Shown here one piece after another: positions 10,732-20,514 of a stretch of 64,000 nucleotides of DNA. Source of the stretch: Orientallactaga sibirica (taxonomy: Eukaryota > Chordata > Mammalia > Rodentia > Dipodidae); the NCBI GenBank assembly GCA_036365145.1, contig JAEOAD010000055.1:3224001-3288000 (forward strand), written 5' to 3'. Position 1 is the stretch's first letter. Every line of letters starts with the position of its first letter. The notes beneath the pieces were generated by a model. That model was not told the DNA's origin. It searched no databases and saw only the letters and a list, made by a program, of their open reading frames with translations. A program made the translations under genes and the position numbers.

Positions 10732-11388
10732 TTTTTATTTTCCAGCCAGGGCCCCCACTATAGGTAGCCAAGGCCCAAAACTCATTATATAGTCCAGATG
10801 GGACTCAAACTCCTGGCAGCTTCCTGGGTGCTGGGATTACAGGCTTGAGGCAAGAGGACTAGTTCTACAGATGAAATTAAATGAATGATCTCAAGATGAG
10901 GTCTGGATGGGGGATCTAAATCCCATGTCAAATGTCTTTATAAAAAATGAAGAAGGTCGGGCATGGTGGTGCATGCCTTTAATCCCAGCATTTAGGGAGG
11001 CAGAGGTAGGAGGATCGCCATGAGGTCAAGGTCACCCTGAAACTACATAGTTAATTCCAGGTCAGCCTGGGCTAGAGTGAGACCCTACCTCGAAAAAAAA
11101 AAAAAAAAAAAAAAAAAAAAGAATGAAGAAAAGACAAGAGGAGAAGGCGGGGGCGGGGGAGAAGACAGGAAGAGATTGGAATTGTGCAAACACAAGCCAA
11201 GTGACTCCAGAGCCACCAGCAGCTGGGACAGCAAGGAGAGGTGAACTTGACACTTTTTTTTTTTTTCGAGGTAGAGTCTCACTCTAGTCCAGGATGACCT
11301 GGAATTCACTATGTAGTGTCAGGGTGGCCTCGAACTCATGGTGCTCCCCCTATCTCTGCCTCCTGAGTGCTGGGATTAAGCCTGGCTG
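10732..11388. mobile_element. Three B1-type elements
   Basis: 10732-10850 is an old reverse B1-like copy. 10955-11119 is a sense B1 with an A28 tail. 11254-11388 is a reverse B1. 11389-11748 beyond them shows nothing I recognise. Confidence 0.75.
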
Positions 11389-11748
11389 ATCTTGACATTT
11401 TGATCCTAGACTTCTGGCCTCTAGAACTGTGGCAGAGTACAGTCCGGTGTGCAGCTCTCGTTTGTCCCACTTGATGCTGCAGCCTTGGCAAGCAAGCACA
11501 GCTTAGAATAGACTTGTGTTCTGTGAAATTCCCCAGCTCTGGGCACTGCATGAGTGAACTAGGTGAGACTGGGGATTTCCCAACAGCTCGCTTCTCAACA
11601 AACACCTGACCACACATGAGCACTCCAGCCATTAGGAACTGCTCAGTATTTTAGAAAAGGAAACAGTGTGACATGTAAGTGGACTAGATCCAAGGTGCTT
11701 TTCCCGAAAGCTAGCATGTTTACCTTAAATTAAAAAAAAAAAAATTGA

Positions 11749-11930
11749 AGCTGGAGAGATGGCTTAATGGTTAAGGTATTTGCCTGCAAAGCCTAAGGAC
11801 CTCAGTTCAATTCCCCAGGACCCACAGAAGCCAGATGCACAAGGTGGTGCATCTGTCTGGAGTTTGTTTGCAGTGGCTGCAGGCCCTGGCATGCCCATTC
11901 TCTGCCTCTCAAATAAATAAAAAATAAGAT
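11749..11930 (+). mobile_element. B2-like SINE
   Basis: Head 'ctggagagatggcttaatgg', B box 'agttcaattcc', short tail 'ctctcaaataaataaaa'. Confidence 0.88.
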
Positions 11931-11948
11931 ATTTTATAAAACAATTTG

Positions 11949-12146
11949 TGGCTGGGGTGGTGGTGCACCCAGCCTGAAACTACATAGGGAATTTCAGGTC
12001 AGCCTGGGCTAGAGGGAGACCCAACCTCTACCTGAGGCTGACCTGAAATTCCCTATGTAGTCTCAGGGTGGTCTTGACCTCATGGTGATCCTCCTACTTC
12101 TGCCTTCTGAGTGCTGGGATTAAAGGTGTGTACCACCATGCCTGAC
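11949..12146. mobile_element. Inverted B1 pair forming a hairpin
   Basis: An internally deleted sense B1 (11949-12030) runs straight into a reverse B1 (12030-12146). The arms 11974-12005 and 12035-12066 are complementary at 31 of 32 positions around a 29-nt loop. Both arms carry the same non-consensus 'agggaatttcagg'. Confidence 0.88.
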
Positions 12147-12149
12147 CTA

Positions 12150-12657
12150 AAAAATTTTTTTATTTTAATTTTTTAATTTTTATTTTTTGAGAGAGACAGA
12201 CAGAGAGAGAGGGAGAGGGAGGCAGAGAATGGGTGGGCCAGCAGTCTCTCAGCTGCTGTGAATGAAATCCAGATGCGTGAGCCCCCTTGTGGTCAAGTGC
12301 GGCATTGCGCCCTTGAGTCACTTTGCATCTGGCTAAACGTGGGACCTGGAGATTGGAACTGGGTTCTTAGGCTTAGGAGGCAGGCGCCTTAACCGCTAAG
12401 CCATCTCTCCAGCCCCTAAAAAAATTTTTATATGGTACTTGGGATTAAACCTACCCTTACCCTACCACCAGACTACACTTTCTCCTGCCCACTAAAAAAT
12501 TTTTAAAAGTAATATTTTATTTATTTGAAAAGAAAGACAGAGAGAGAGGGAGGGAGAGAGATTATACATCTGGCTTTCCATAGGTACTGGAGAATCGAAC
12601 CCTGGTTGTTAGGCTTTGCAGGTAAGTGCCTTAACCACTGAACCATCTCTCCAACCC
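12150..12657 (-). mobile_element. Long B2-like SINE and shorter B2-like SINE
   Basis: 12150-12415 is the long subfamily in reverse ('ggtcaagtgcggcattgcgcc', 'ctaaacgtgggacctggag'). 12500-12657 is a reverse copy that lost its middle: the purine tail runs straight into 'catctggctttcc'. Confidence 0.85.
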
Positions 12658-12679
12658 TAAAAAGTGTTTTTTTTTAGTG

Positions 12680-12860
12680 ATGTATTGCACACGAGGTTCT
12701 TTTCAGACACTTCCCATTCCTGGTTGACTGTGGCAACACTATTACTATTTTACAGACAGGGTAACTAAAGCTTGGAGCAGGGAGCTGAGGTGCTCAGGGT
12801 CATCCCTAGAAGAAAACTGCCTGTTTCTTATTTTGTCTGACTCTGAACACTGTGTTCTTC
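12680..12860 (-). mobile_element. MIR SINE
   Basis: Reverse MIR: 'ctattactattttacagacagggtaactaaag' then 'caggg tcatccctagaag', matching 'attttacagatgaggaaactgag...ggtcac'. A weak L2-like stretch follows at 12960-13060 ('gtcttcatggaggagagggcacttgaactg'). Confidence 0.7.
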
Positions 12861-13096
12861 CTGTGTAGTCCAAGTGGTGGAGAAACATACAGACTAAGTG
12901 GAGGGAGGCAGATCAATATCCCACAGAACCACTCAGGACTATTTATAGATGCAACAGCTCCAGCCTGCAGCTATTCTGATCAAAGAAGTCTTCATGGAGG
13001 AGAGGGCACTTGAACTGTCCCTTCACATCTAAAGACATGGCCTTCAGGCAACAGGGATCTAGACATGAATCAGACAAGCTCCTTTGCTTGAGGAGT

Positions 13097-13097
<1 letters not shown>

Positions 13098-13138
<41 letters not shown>
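13098..13138 (+). repeat. (GT)n microsatellite
   Basis: About 20 GT units after 'gaggagttc'. Potential Z-DNA. Confidence 0.97.
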
Positions 13139-13141
<3 letters not shown>

Positions 13142-13195
13142 AGAAGGGATGGTGGTTGCTTGTGTGTATTACACATCTATTAAAAGACAATGTTG

Positions 13196-13323
13196 GAGCT
13201 GGGTGCACACCTTTAATCCCAGCACCCAGGAGGCTGAGGTGGGAGGATCGCTGTAAATTCAAGGCCACCCTGAGACTACAAAGTGAATTCTAGGTCAGCC
13301 TGAGCTAGAGTGAGACCCTACCT

Positions 13324-13358
<35 letters not shown>

Positions 13359-14035
13359 CAATGAAATAGTTCAGCAGTAAAGACCATTTCCTATACAAGC
13401 ATGGGCCTCAGGCCTGAGATACTTTTCCCTAGGACCCACATAAACAGGTGGGCATCGTCATGCATGTCTATAACCCTAGTCTCATACAAGACCAGAGACC
13501 CTGGAATCACAAGAACTCATGAAAAAAAAAAACAAAAACAAAAAACGGCAGGGTCCAGGATCAGGAAGTGACTCTGGCTCAAATAAGAACAGGCACAAGA
13601 GCTGGGTGTTGTGTCACACACCTTTAATCCCAGCATTTGGGAGGCAGAGGGTGGGAGCATCACTGTGAGTTTGAGCCCAGCCTGGGACTACAGAGTGAGT
13701 TTCAGATCAGCCTGGGTTAGAGTGAGACCTTACCTTGAAAAACCAAAAGAAAAAAACAACAACAAAACAAAAGAAAGAATGATGGAGCTAGACGTCCCAT
13801 GTTTTGCACACCAGCACACGGGGTACTATATGGGCACATACACGTGAATATGCCACATACACAAGCAAAAAATAAAAATAAACTGAAAACCAAAAAATAA
13901 TGTAGAGCTAGGTGTGGTGGTGCATCCCTATGATCCCAGCACTTCCAGCACTGGGGAGGCTGGGACAGGAGGGTTGTCAGGAGTTGAGGCTAGACTGAGC
14001 CACCTAGCAAGTCCCTCTCTCAAAAACAAAAATAA
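13196..14035 (+). mobile_element. B1 elements of different ages
   Basis: B1 at 13196-13330 with an A tail to about 13356, B1 at 13600-13775, and an older B1 at 13903-14035 with a duplicated 'cagcactt/cagcact'. 13360-13460 resembles a decayed ID head. Confidence 0.78.
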
Positions 14036-14036
14036 G

Positions 14037-14619
14037 GGGCTGGAGAGATGGTTTAGTGGTTAAGGCGTTTGCCTCCAAAGCAAAATGATCCTGGTTCGAT
14101 TCTCCAGGACCTATGTAAGCCAGATGCACAAGGGGGCGCATGCATCTGGAGTTCGTTTGCAGTGGCTGAAGGCCCTGGTAGGCCCATTCTCTCCCTTTCT
14201 CTGCTTCTTTCTCTCTCTCAAATAAATAAATAAAATCTAAAAAAATAAATAAATAAAAATAAGGGCTGGAGAGATGGCTTAGCAGTTAAGGCACTTGTTT
14301 GCAAAGCCCAAGGATCCAGGTTTGATTCTCCAGGTTCCATGTAAGCCAGATACACAAGGTGGCGCATCAGTCTGGAGTTCATTTGCAGTGGCTGAAGGCC
14401 CTAGGATGCCCATTCTCGCGCTCTCTCTCTTTCTCTCCCTCCCTCTCTCTGTCTCTAATAAATATATATAAAAAATAGCCAGGTGTGGTGGCCCATGCCT
14501 TTAATCCCAGCACTCGGGAGGCAGAGATAGGAGAATCACCATGATTTCCAGGCCACCCTGAGACTACATAGTGAATTCCAGGTCAGCCTGAGCATGAGTG
14601 AGACCCTACCTCGGAAAAC

Positions 14620-14657
<38 letters not shown>

Positions 14658-15068
14658 GGGGGCTGGAGAGATGGCTTTAGCGGTTAAGGTGTTCATCTGC
14701 AAAACCAAAGGATCCTGGTTCAATTCTCCAGGACCCACGTAAGCCAGATGCACACGGGGCTGTATGCACCTGGAGTTCATTTGCAGTGGCTGGCGGCCCT
14801 GGGGCGCCCATTTTTTCTTTTTCTTTCTCTCTCTCAAATAAATAAATAATATATGTATATATTAAAAAATAAAATAAAATAAAATAAGGAGGCCGGGCGT
14901 GATGGCGTACGCCTTTAATCCCAGAGGTAGGTGAATCGCTGTGAGTCCGAGGCCACCCTAAGACTACCAAGTGAATTGCAGGTCAGCCTGGGCTAGAAGG
15001 AGACCCTACCTCGGAAAACCAATATAATTAAATAAAATAAAATAAAATAAAATAAAATAAAATAAAAA
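14037..15068 (+). mobile_element. Five SINEs in tandem, all sense
   Basis: B2-like 14037-14240, B2-like 14265-14470, B1 14477-14656 (A30 tail), B2-like 14659-14886, B1 14892-15068. The last B1 lacks 'gcactcgggaggcag' and ends in (TAAAA)n. Confidence 0.88.
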
Positions 15069-15459
15069 ACAAGCAGGACTGAAGCAAAGAGGCAAGATTT
15101 GTAACTCAAGAAGATCAGAGAAGACTTTGGGAAGAATGGACTCCTGCCCCAAGCAGAGATTTGATTGGTAAGCAAACATCAGTCACAAGCAGTAAAGGCT
15201 TCCTAGGGATAGCATTAGCAGCCCACCCGCAGAGGTGAGACAGTTTCAGGTTGGCTGGCACACCTTGTGGCTGGGCATACTGGTTGGTGGATGCACAGAG
15301 GGGCGTACACTTGCGGGTTGGGAGTTGCTGGTGGGATTGCCGGTGGGGACGCCCCACGGATCTCTGGTGTCAGGTTCCACCACGAAGCATCCCTTTTCCG
15401 TCCTAAAACGTTGATGGGAACGCCTCGGGGAAAAGACTTCAAGGAGCTGCAAAGATAGC
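15069..15459. other. Unassigned sequence upstream of CpG island
   Basis: Repeat-free from here through the UVRAG promoter. GC and CpG content rise steadily. No coding block recognised. Confidence 0.6.
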
Positions 15460-15610
15460 CGACCAATCCCCGCCCAGCTGGTGTCGGACCGGTCCCCGCC
15501 TTCCACCCGCAGGAGGCCTGTTGCCATGGCTACTAGGTTAGGGCGGAAGTGGCTCAGGACTCTGCCTCTCACGAATCAGGTGACTCTCCAGACTTCTGCA
15601 CGTGACACCG
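15460..15610. promoter_or_regulatory. Distal promoter-like motif cluster
   Basis: Within 150 bp: CCAAT (15463-15467), a GC box ccccgccc (15468-15475), an RFX X-box-like palindrome gttgccatggctac (15520-15533, one mismatch to the ideal palindrome), an ETS/GABP-type cggaagtg (15544-15551), and an E-box cacgtgac (15599-15606) resembling half of the TFEB/CLEAR site. This could be a UVRAG enhancer-promoter or the start of a divergent non-coding transcript. Motif matches only. Confidence 0.55.
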
Positions 15611-15734
15611 GAGCCCGGGCTCGCGCTCTACCTACCCAAGACACCACCTCTCTTTCCTTTACCGACGAGTGACAGGGATGTCGAGCAATGGGCGCCGGTA
15701 GCTTCGGGACAAGGCACCACCCCTCCGTGGTGAA

Positions 15735-16020
15735 AGAACCAATTAGAATGGGACAGAAGGAAGCCACGCCCCCAGGTTTCGCCCCGGTTTGACAGACGCA
15801 ATTGAGGCCATCCTCGAGTCCCTCCGCCCCTTGCCCATTTGCGGCCGGCGATGGACTGTCCCGTTAGCCAATAGCACATCCCTCATCTGCCATTGGGTCC
15901 CGCCCCCTCGAGAGTGGAGCCAATGAGCGATCCGGATGCCGGCCGGGTGGAGGGGGGTTGCACTGCGGTAATATGGCTCTTCCTTAGCCAGCGGCGGCGG
16001 CGAGCGCGGGGGACGGAGCA
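15735..16020 (+). promoter_or_regulatory. UVRAG: UVRAG proximal promoter (TATA-less, multi-CCAAT)
   Basis: CCAAT boxes at 15739, 15868 and 15920 plus an inverted one at 15892 (attgg); GC/KLF-type boxes at 15763 and 15899. No TATA box is seen. The regular CCAAT array suggests NF-Y. CCAAT elements usually lie 60-100 bp upstream of the start, so transcription probably begins at about 15980-16030. The exact start is not visible from sequence. Confidence 0.75.
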
Positions 16021-16093
16021 GTCGTGCCTGTCGGGTGGCGGGTTTCTCGGCTGCAGAGGCTCGGAGGTGGTCGTGGCTGCGAGGCGGTGGCGG

Positions 16094-16144
16094 ATGCCGG
16101 AGCACGACCCGCCCCGCCGCCTGGCGGCCCCGGGGTCGAGATGA
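16094..16144 (+). CDS. Upstream ORF overlapping the UVRAG start codon
   Basis: A 16-codon upstream ORF ([16 protein letters not shown]) starts at ATG 16094. Its TGA (16142-16144) overlaps the UVRAG ATG (16141-16143) as ATGA. Its initiation context is weak (C at -3, C at +4), while the main ATG has G at -3, so leaky scanning should dominate. The arrangement also allows termination-reinitiation. It lies in the 5' UTR only if transcription starts upstream of 16094, which the promoter layout supports. Translation is inferred. Confidence 0.5.
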   Translation: MPEHDPPRRLAAPGSR

Positions 16145-16257
16145 GCGCCACGGCGTCGGTCGGGGGCCCGGTTTCCTTGCCGCCCCCGGGCCCGGCCGCC
16201 GCTCTGCCACCGGGATCTACCGCACGGGCCCTGCATGTGGAACTGCCGTCTCAGCAG
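16141..16257 (+). CDS. UVRAG: UVRAG coding exon 1
   Basis: The first 39 codons of UVRAG (UV radiation resistance-associated gene protein), a subunit with Beclin 1, VPS34 and VPS15 of PI3K complex II, acting in autophagosome maturation and endosomal traffic. The peptide begins [11 protein letters not shown], has the proline/alanine-rich low-complexity N-terminus known for UVRAG ([13 protein letters not shown]), and ends [10 protein letters not shown]. This matches the mammalian protein closely, differing at a few early residues. The exon ends at a consensus donor (cag|gtaaag) in phase 0, so it joins exon 2 directly after Gln39. The frame stays open upstream to about 16024 but without another ATG, so 16141 is the start. 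The CpG-island position and the matching second exon make the call secure. Confidence 0.97.
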
Positions 16258-16699
16258 GTAAAGCCCGGTGGCTCGCGACGCTCTCCAGGGACCGGGGAGG
16301 CCCCGCGTGGAGACCCGGAGGGCTCCGGGAGATCTCCGAGAAGTGACCCGGGAGAGCTCGCAGGACGGAGGAAGGTTGGGTGGAGGGGAGGGGTCCGCGG
16401 TGGACGAGCTCCCGGGAGATCCGCGGGTCCCAGTAGGATCTCGGTACCAGAGATGAGCTGGTGAGGAGCCTTATCTTCCTGCTCCGCAGGGAGCGGGGGA
16501 CTCCCGTGCACGGACCCCTGGGCATCCATCCCTCCTCCGGGGAAGCCCTCGCGTGCGTCTGCCGGTGCGTGCGTGCGGGAGAAGCCCCTCGCTGCTGTGC
16601 TGCAGGAGCTGCGGGGTTTCCAGTCTTGAAGTGCCCGCTGCCTCGAGCCCCTCCTGAGACTTGCATGTGGGACGTTGGGGTTTCCTTCCCAATTCTCAG

Positions 16700-18127
16700 T
16701 TCCCCACGGCACGCACCTTCCTTACAAGGGAGCGCTCCTCTTTCCCTGTAAAGGAGCGTCTAGGGGGAGAATTTGAAGTGCAATCTGTCTATCTTGGATC
16801 CACATTGTAGGGGGATAAGGGCGACGATACATTGCATTTTTTTGGGGGAGGAACCTGACAAAATTCTTTGTAACACTCGCCTATCTGTAGAGAACTTCTT
16901 CCACGCCCTGTCCGTGGCTTTGCAGGAAATCTTAGCATGAGGTAGAACTTAACGTAGCTTCCACCGAAGTCTTCCCCTTTCCCCCCTTTCCAAAGAGAGA
17001 GAGGAACAAGGGGAAAGCCAGTCTTGAGAATGGACCGTGTGCGAGTGCCCGGTGGCCATCCGTTCAAGTCCTCACCACCCGTTGCGGTAGCGGTCTTTAT
17101 GATCCGTGCCCGTTTTGTAGTTAAACCGAGGCTTGTCCAACTGTTAGTAAGTGATGGATGGATGGGGCTGGGTTTCCGGACGGCGGCGTCTGCCTCTGCA
17201 GCCCGCGCGCGTTTGTTTGCTTGAGACTTTGAGCAATCTTTTCCCCTGCCTCGCTACAGGACAGAGCAAATTCCTTTACATCCTTCCTGGAACTTTCCAT
17301 CTCTGCCCTGGGACTCAAGATTCACACCAGAGAAAGCTGAGGCTGCACGCGCGCGCGGGACGGCAGAGGGTGCGCGCGCGGGGGGGGGGCGGCGGCAGGG
17401 TGGGCGTTGGGGGCAATGGCATGGCTTGGCATACAAAAGGGAAGAGAAAAAGTTAGAGATAACCCACCCGGTGGTGGCCACCGAGGAGAGAAGCAGAACT
17501 GTTGTCAGAAGCACAGCTTCTGTGATAGGAGGGGATTTAAAAGAGTAGGGTAAGCGTGTGGCCCTGGTTTTGTGATGCCAAGTGGGCAAGGGAGTTTGTG
17601 TGCAGAGTGTTAGGAGCTTGAGGGCGGTGAGGTTTGCTTTGCATTTTGAGGTTCTGGGAGAGGGTAAACGTGTGGCTGGTAGACTAGTCTCTGTAGATGG
17701 GGCACTGATGTGAATTTCGTTATGTGTGGGAGAGAGGTGGAGTGTGAAGGAAGCTATTGGGCGGAGGCAATGGGAGGGCATGACTACAAGAAGCCTAGAG
17801 AAGTCCTAAGGCCTTGAGGGGCCTGGATGGGTTTAGTTGGGGAGAGCTTTGAGACCATGTGAGATTAGGGAAGAGGAACAGACTTAGAGTCTGTTCTCTC
17901 ATAACGGTTCACAGTTTAACGCTAGGGGAACTAACCTAAACAAACTGCCCATGGAGTAAATGCAACTGCATTTGTTAGCGTTTGTCAAATGTTTGGATGG
18001 GTGCCAGGGAATATATAGTGGCTTAAGTGTACAGCTAAGCTATCTGAGCACTGGGTATGCTATTTACAGCTTTTTGGAGGCGTGTTGCCATCCCTCTTGA
18101 TTTCTTGGAAGGCAGCCTATGTAACAA
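16700..18127 (+). other. Repeat-poor start of UVRAG intron 1
   Basis: About 1.4 kb without SINEs directly after the CpG island, as expected for promoter-proximal regulatory DNA. It contains alternating GC runs (about 17347-17357 and 17372-17380) and a G-rich tract at 17381-17413. No exon was recognised. Confidence 0.6.
17381..17413 (+). promoter_or_regulatory. Potential G-quadruplex tract
   Basis: G9, then ggcggc, aggg, tggg and a later G5 run give at least four G3+ runs with short loops on the non-template strand, right after (CG)n dinucleotides. Formation is inferred from pattern. Confidence 0.5.
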
Positions 18128-18301
18128 AACACATTTTTATTTTTATTTTTTTGGGGGGGGTTTTCGAGGTAGGGTCTTACTCTATCCCAGGCTGACCTGG
18201 AATTCACTATGTAGTCTCAGGGTGGCCTTCAACTCACGGTGATCCTCCTACCTCTGCCTCAAGAGTGCTGGGATTAAAGGCGTGTCCCACCACGCCCGGC
18301 C
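18128..18301 (-). mobile_element. B1 SINE
   Basis: Reverse B1 with a 'ggggggggtttt' interruption between T tail and body, ending 'ccaccacgcccggcc'. Flanking 'aaacacattttta/cacatttactttt' may be its target duplication. Confidence 0.9.
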
Positions 18302-18440
18302 ACATTTACTTTTGTAGTTAATATTTGTGGATCAAAATGACCAGATTTGGGGACATAAATATATAATAGTAAAATAAGCATTTTGTTGATATCTGTTATA
18401 TCTGTATAAAGTGCATGGGTTACTAGTTTCTAGCTGATGA

Positions 18441-18696
18441 ATTGTTACAGAGTGAGCACGATCATATAGGTACTACCCAGATTAAGAAATGCAAAACTGT
18501 GAACATTCTAGAAGTCCTTAGGTTAGCTCTCTTGTTAAACCTCTTTTCTTTCCAAAGGTTTCCAGCCCAAGAGATTCATTTTTGCCTGTTCTTGCACTTT
18601 ATGTGGAATCATGTAAAATGTACTTTTGTGTCTAGTTTCTTTCACTTAGTATTGTTGTGTGTGCAGTCATGGATGTGTGTGTATGTGTTTGTAAAC
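18441..18696 (+). mobile_element. Ancient L1 3' UTR fragment (part 1)
   Basis: Resembles old mammalian L1M 3' ends: 'agaaatgcaaaactgtgaacattctagaa ... tttatgtggaatcatgtaaaatgtacttttgtgtctagtttctttcacttagtattg'. A continuation is plausible at 20515-20990, with later SINEs in between. Confidence 0.5.
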
Positions 18697-19613
18697 ATTT
18701 TTTTTTTTTTTTGGTTTTTCGAGGTAGGGTCTCACTCTAGCTCAGGCTGACCTGGAATTCACTGTGTGGTCTCAGGGTGACCTTGAACTCTCGGTGATCC
18801 TCCCACCTCTGCTTCCTGAGTGCTGGGATTAACTAAAGGCATGTGCCACCATGCCTGGCTTTGTAAAACTTTAAAAATTTTTTTATCTTTATTTATTTAT
18901 TTATGAGGGGGGAGGGAGGGAAAAATATGGGCACGCCAGGGCCTCTAACCACTGTAGGTGAATTCCAGACACATGTGCCACCATGTATATCTGTCTTACA
19001 TGGCTTCTGGGGAATTGAACCTGGGTCCTTAGTCTTCACAGGCAATTTCTAAGCCACAAAACTCTTGAGTTTTAACTAAAGGTAGGGTGCCACCATGCCC
19101 AGGCTGACCTAGAATGTAATCTTTATTTATTTATTTATGAGGGGGGAGGGCCTCCAGAACCTCTCAGGTGAATTCCAGACACATGTGCCACCATGTATAT
19201 CTGTCTTACATGGCTTCTGGGGAATTGAACCTGGGTCCTTAGTCTTCACAGGCAATTGCCTTAGCCACTAAGCTATCTCTCCAGCCCACAAAACTTTGGT
19301 TTTTTGAGGTAGGGTCTCACTCTGGCCCAGGCTGACCTAGAATTAACTATGTACTCTCAGGGTGGCCTTGAACTCACCATAGTCCTACCTCTGCCTCCTG
19401 AGTGCTGGGATTAAAGGTGTGTGCCACCATGCTTGGCATCCCACAAAACTTTTTTTTTTTTTTTTTTTTTTGGTTTTTCGAGGTAGGGTCTCACTCTAGC
19501 TCAGGCTGACCTGGAATTCACTATGTAGTTTCAGGGTGGCCTGGAACTCATGGTGATCCTCCTACCTCTGCCTCCCTAGTGCTGGGATTAAAGGCGTGTG
19601 CCACCATGCCCAG
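18697..19613 (-). mobile_element. Minus-strand SINE cluster with local duplication
   Basis: B1 18697-18861; partial B2-like 18870-19060; second B2-like 19115-19287; B1 19288-19438; B1 19450-19613. The two B2-like copies share an identical 92-bp block (18956-19047 and 19166-19257), so the second is a local copy of the first and not a separate insertion. Confidence 0.85.
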
Positions 19614-19904
19614 CCACACTTTTTTAAAAAGCATATATCTTTTGCTTTATTTTGCCTGATTTGCAAATTTCAAGAGTTTAAATAACACTGAAAACTTCAT
19701 GTCAACCCCCTCCACAAAAATTAGAAAAACAACAAAAAAATGTTAAAGCAAATAGATTAGCTAATAAAAGCTAAGAAATATTAAAAAAAAAGAAAAGAAA
19801 AAGAAAAACCATGCATGTCAGTGCATCCACCCTAGTTGGCAAATAAATACTGTTGTTGATTAAGAATTTCTATGGTGAAAGTTGATTTTCTGAGAGTGTA
19901 TATT

Positions 19905-20140
19905 CAGTGGTACCTCAGTGTACTTGGAGGCAGGTTTCTTGGGCTTGGTATTAATTACTGTTGTTGTCATTGACATTTTGGAGCAGGGCAGAGAATGTGA
20001 GATGGTTAGGCACATTCTTGTACTCTACCCACAAGATTCCATCAGGACCTCACCGGTCCTGGCGATCAAAAGTGTGTTCATACGTGGCCAAACCTGCTTA
20101 GCGGGCAAAATTACCTCTTGTTGAGAACCACTGTTCTCAG
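19905..20140. mobile_element. Possible MER-type DNA transposon remnant
   Basis: The end 'ttgttgagaaccactgttctcagg' and internal 'attactgttgttgtcattgacattttggagcagggcag' resemble non-autonomous hAT (MER) elements. Family uncertain. 19614-19904 before it is A-rich and unassigned. Confidence 0.4.
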
Positions 20141-20141
20141 G

Positions 20142-20201
20142 TATATTTGATTGTTGTTTATTTATTTTATTTAGTTATTTGAGAGCGACAGAGAGAGAAA
20201 G

Positions 20202-20238
<37 letters not shown>

Positions 20239-20390
20239 GCACACCAGGGCCTCCAGTCACTGCAAAGGAACTCAGATGCATGTGTCACCTTGTGCATCTG
20301 GCTTATGTGGGTCCTGGGAATTGAGCCTCCAACCGGGGTCCTTAGGCTTCACAGGCAAGCGCTTAACTGCTAAGCCACCTCTCCAGGCCC
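20142..20390 (-). mobile_element. B2-like SINE
   Basis: Reverse copy with an expanded (GA)n run in the tail side (about 20205-20236). Flanked by 'ctcaggtatatttga' at about 20135 and 20392, its target-site duplication. Confidence 0.9.
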
Positions 20391-20514
20391 CTCAGGTATA
20401 TTTGAATTAAAAATTATTTATTTGCAAGGAGGGAGGCAGGGCCTTGTTATGTAGTTTGTACTGGCTGGAACTCTAGATCTTCCTGCCTCAGCTGGAAGAA
20501 ATCACACCTAGCTT

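Larger units (their letters stand above)
15460..16690. promoter_or_regulatory. UVRAG: CpG island of UVRAG
   Basis: GC-rich, CpG-dense and free of SINEs, in sharp contrast to both flanks. It covers a distal motif cluster, the proximal promoter, the 5' UTR, coding exon 1 and the start of intron 1. This is the usual housekeeping-type start of an autophagy gene. Long open frames on both strands here reflect GC content, not coding. Confidence 0.93.

Noticed and set aside
1..15400. Possible 3' end of the neighbouring DGAT2 gene
   Set aside because: DGAT2 lies upstream of UVRAG in human, but I could find no exon or 3' UTR resembling it here. The visible part is SINEs, old repeats and the UBE2C retrocopy.
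15743..16464. Long open frames on both strands of the CpG island (up to 155 codons)
   Set aside because: High GC removes stop codons. Only the frame starting at 16141 matches a known protein and ends at a splice donor; the others have low-complexity Pro/Arg/Gly composition.
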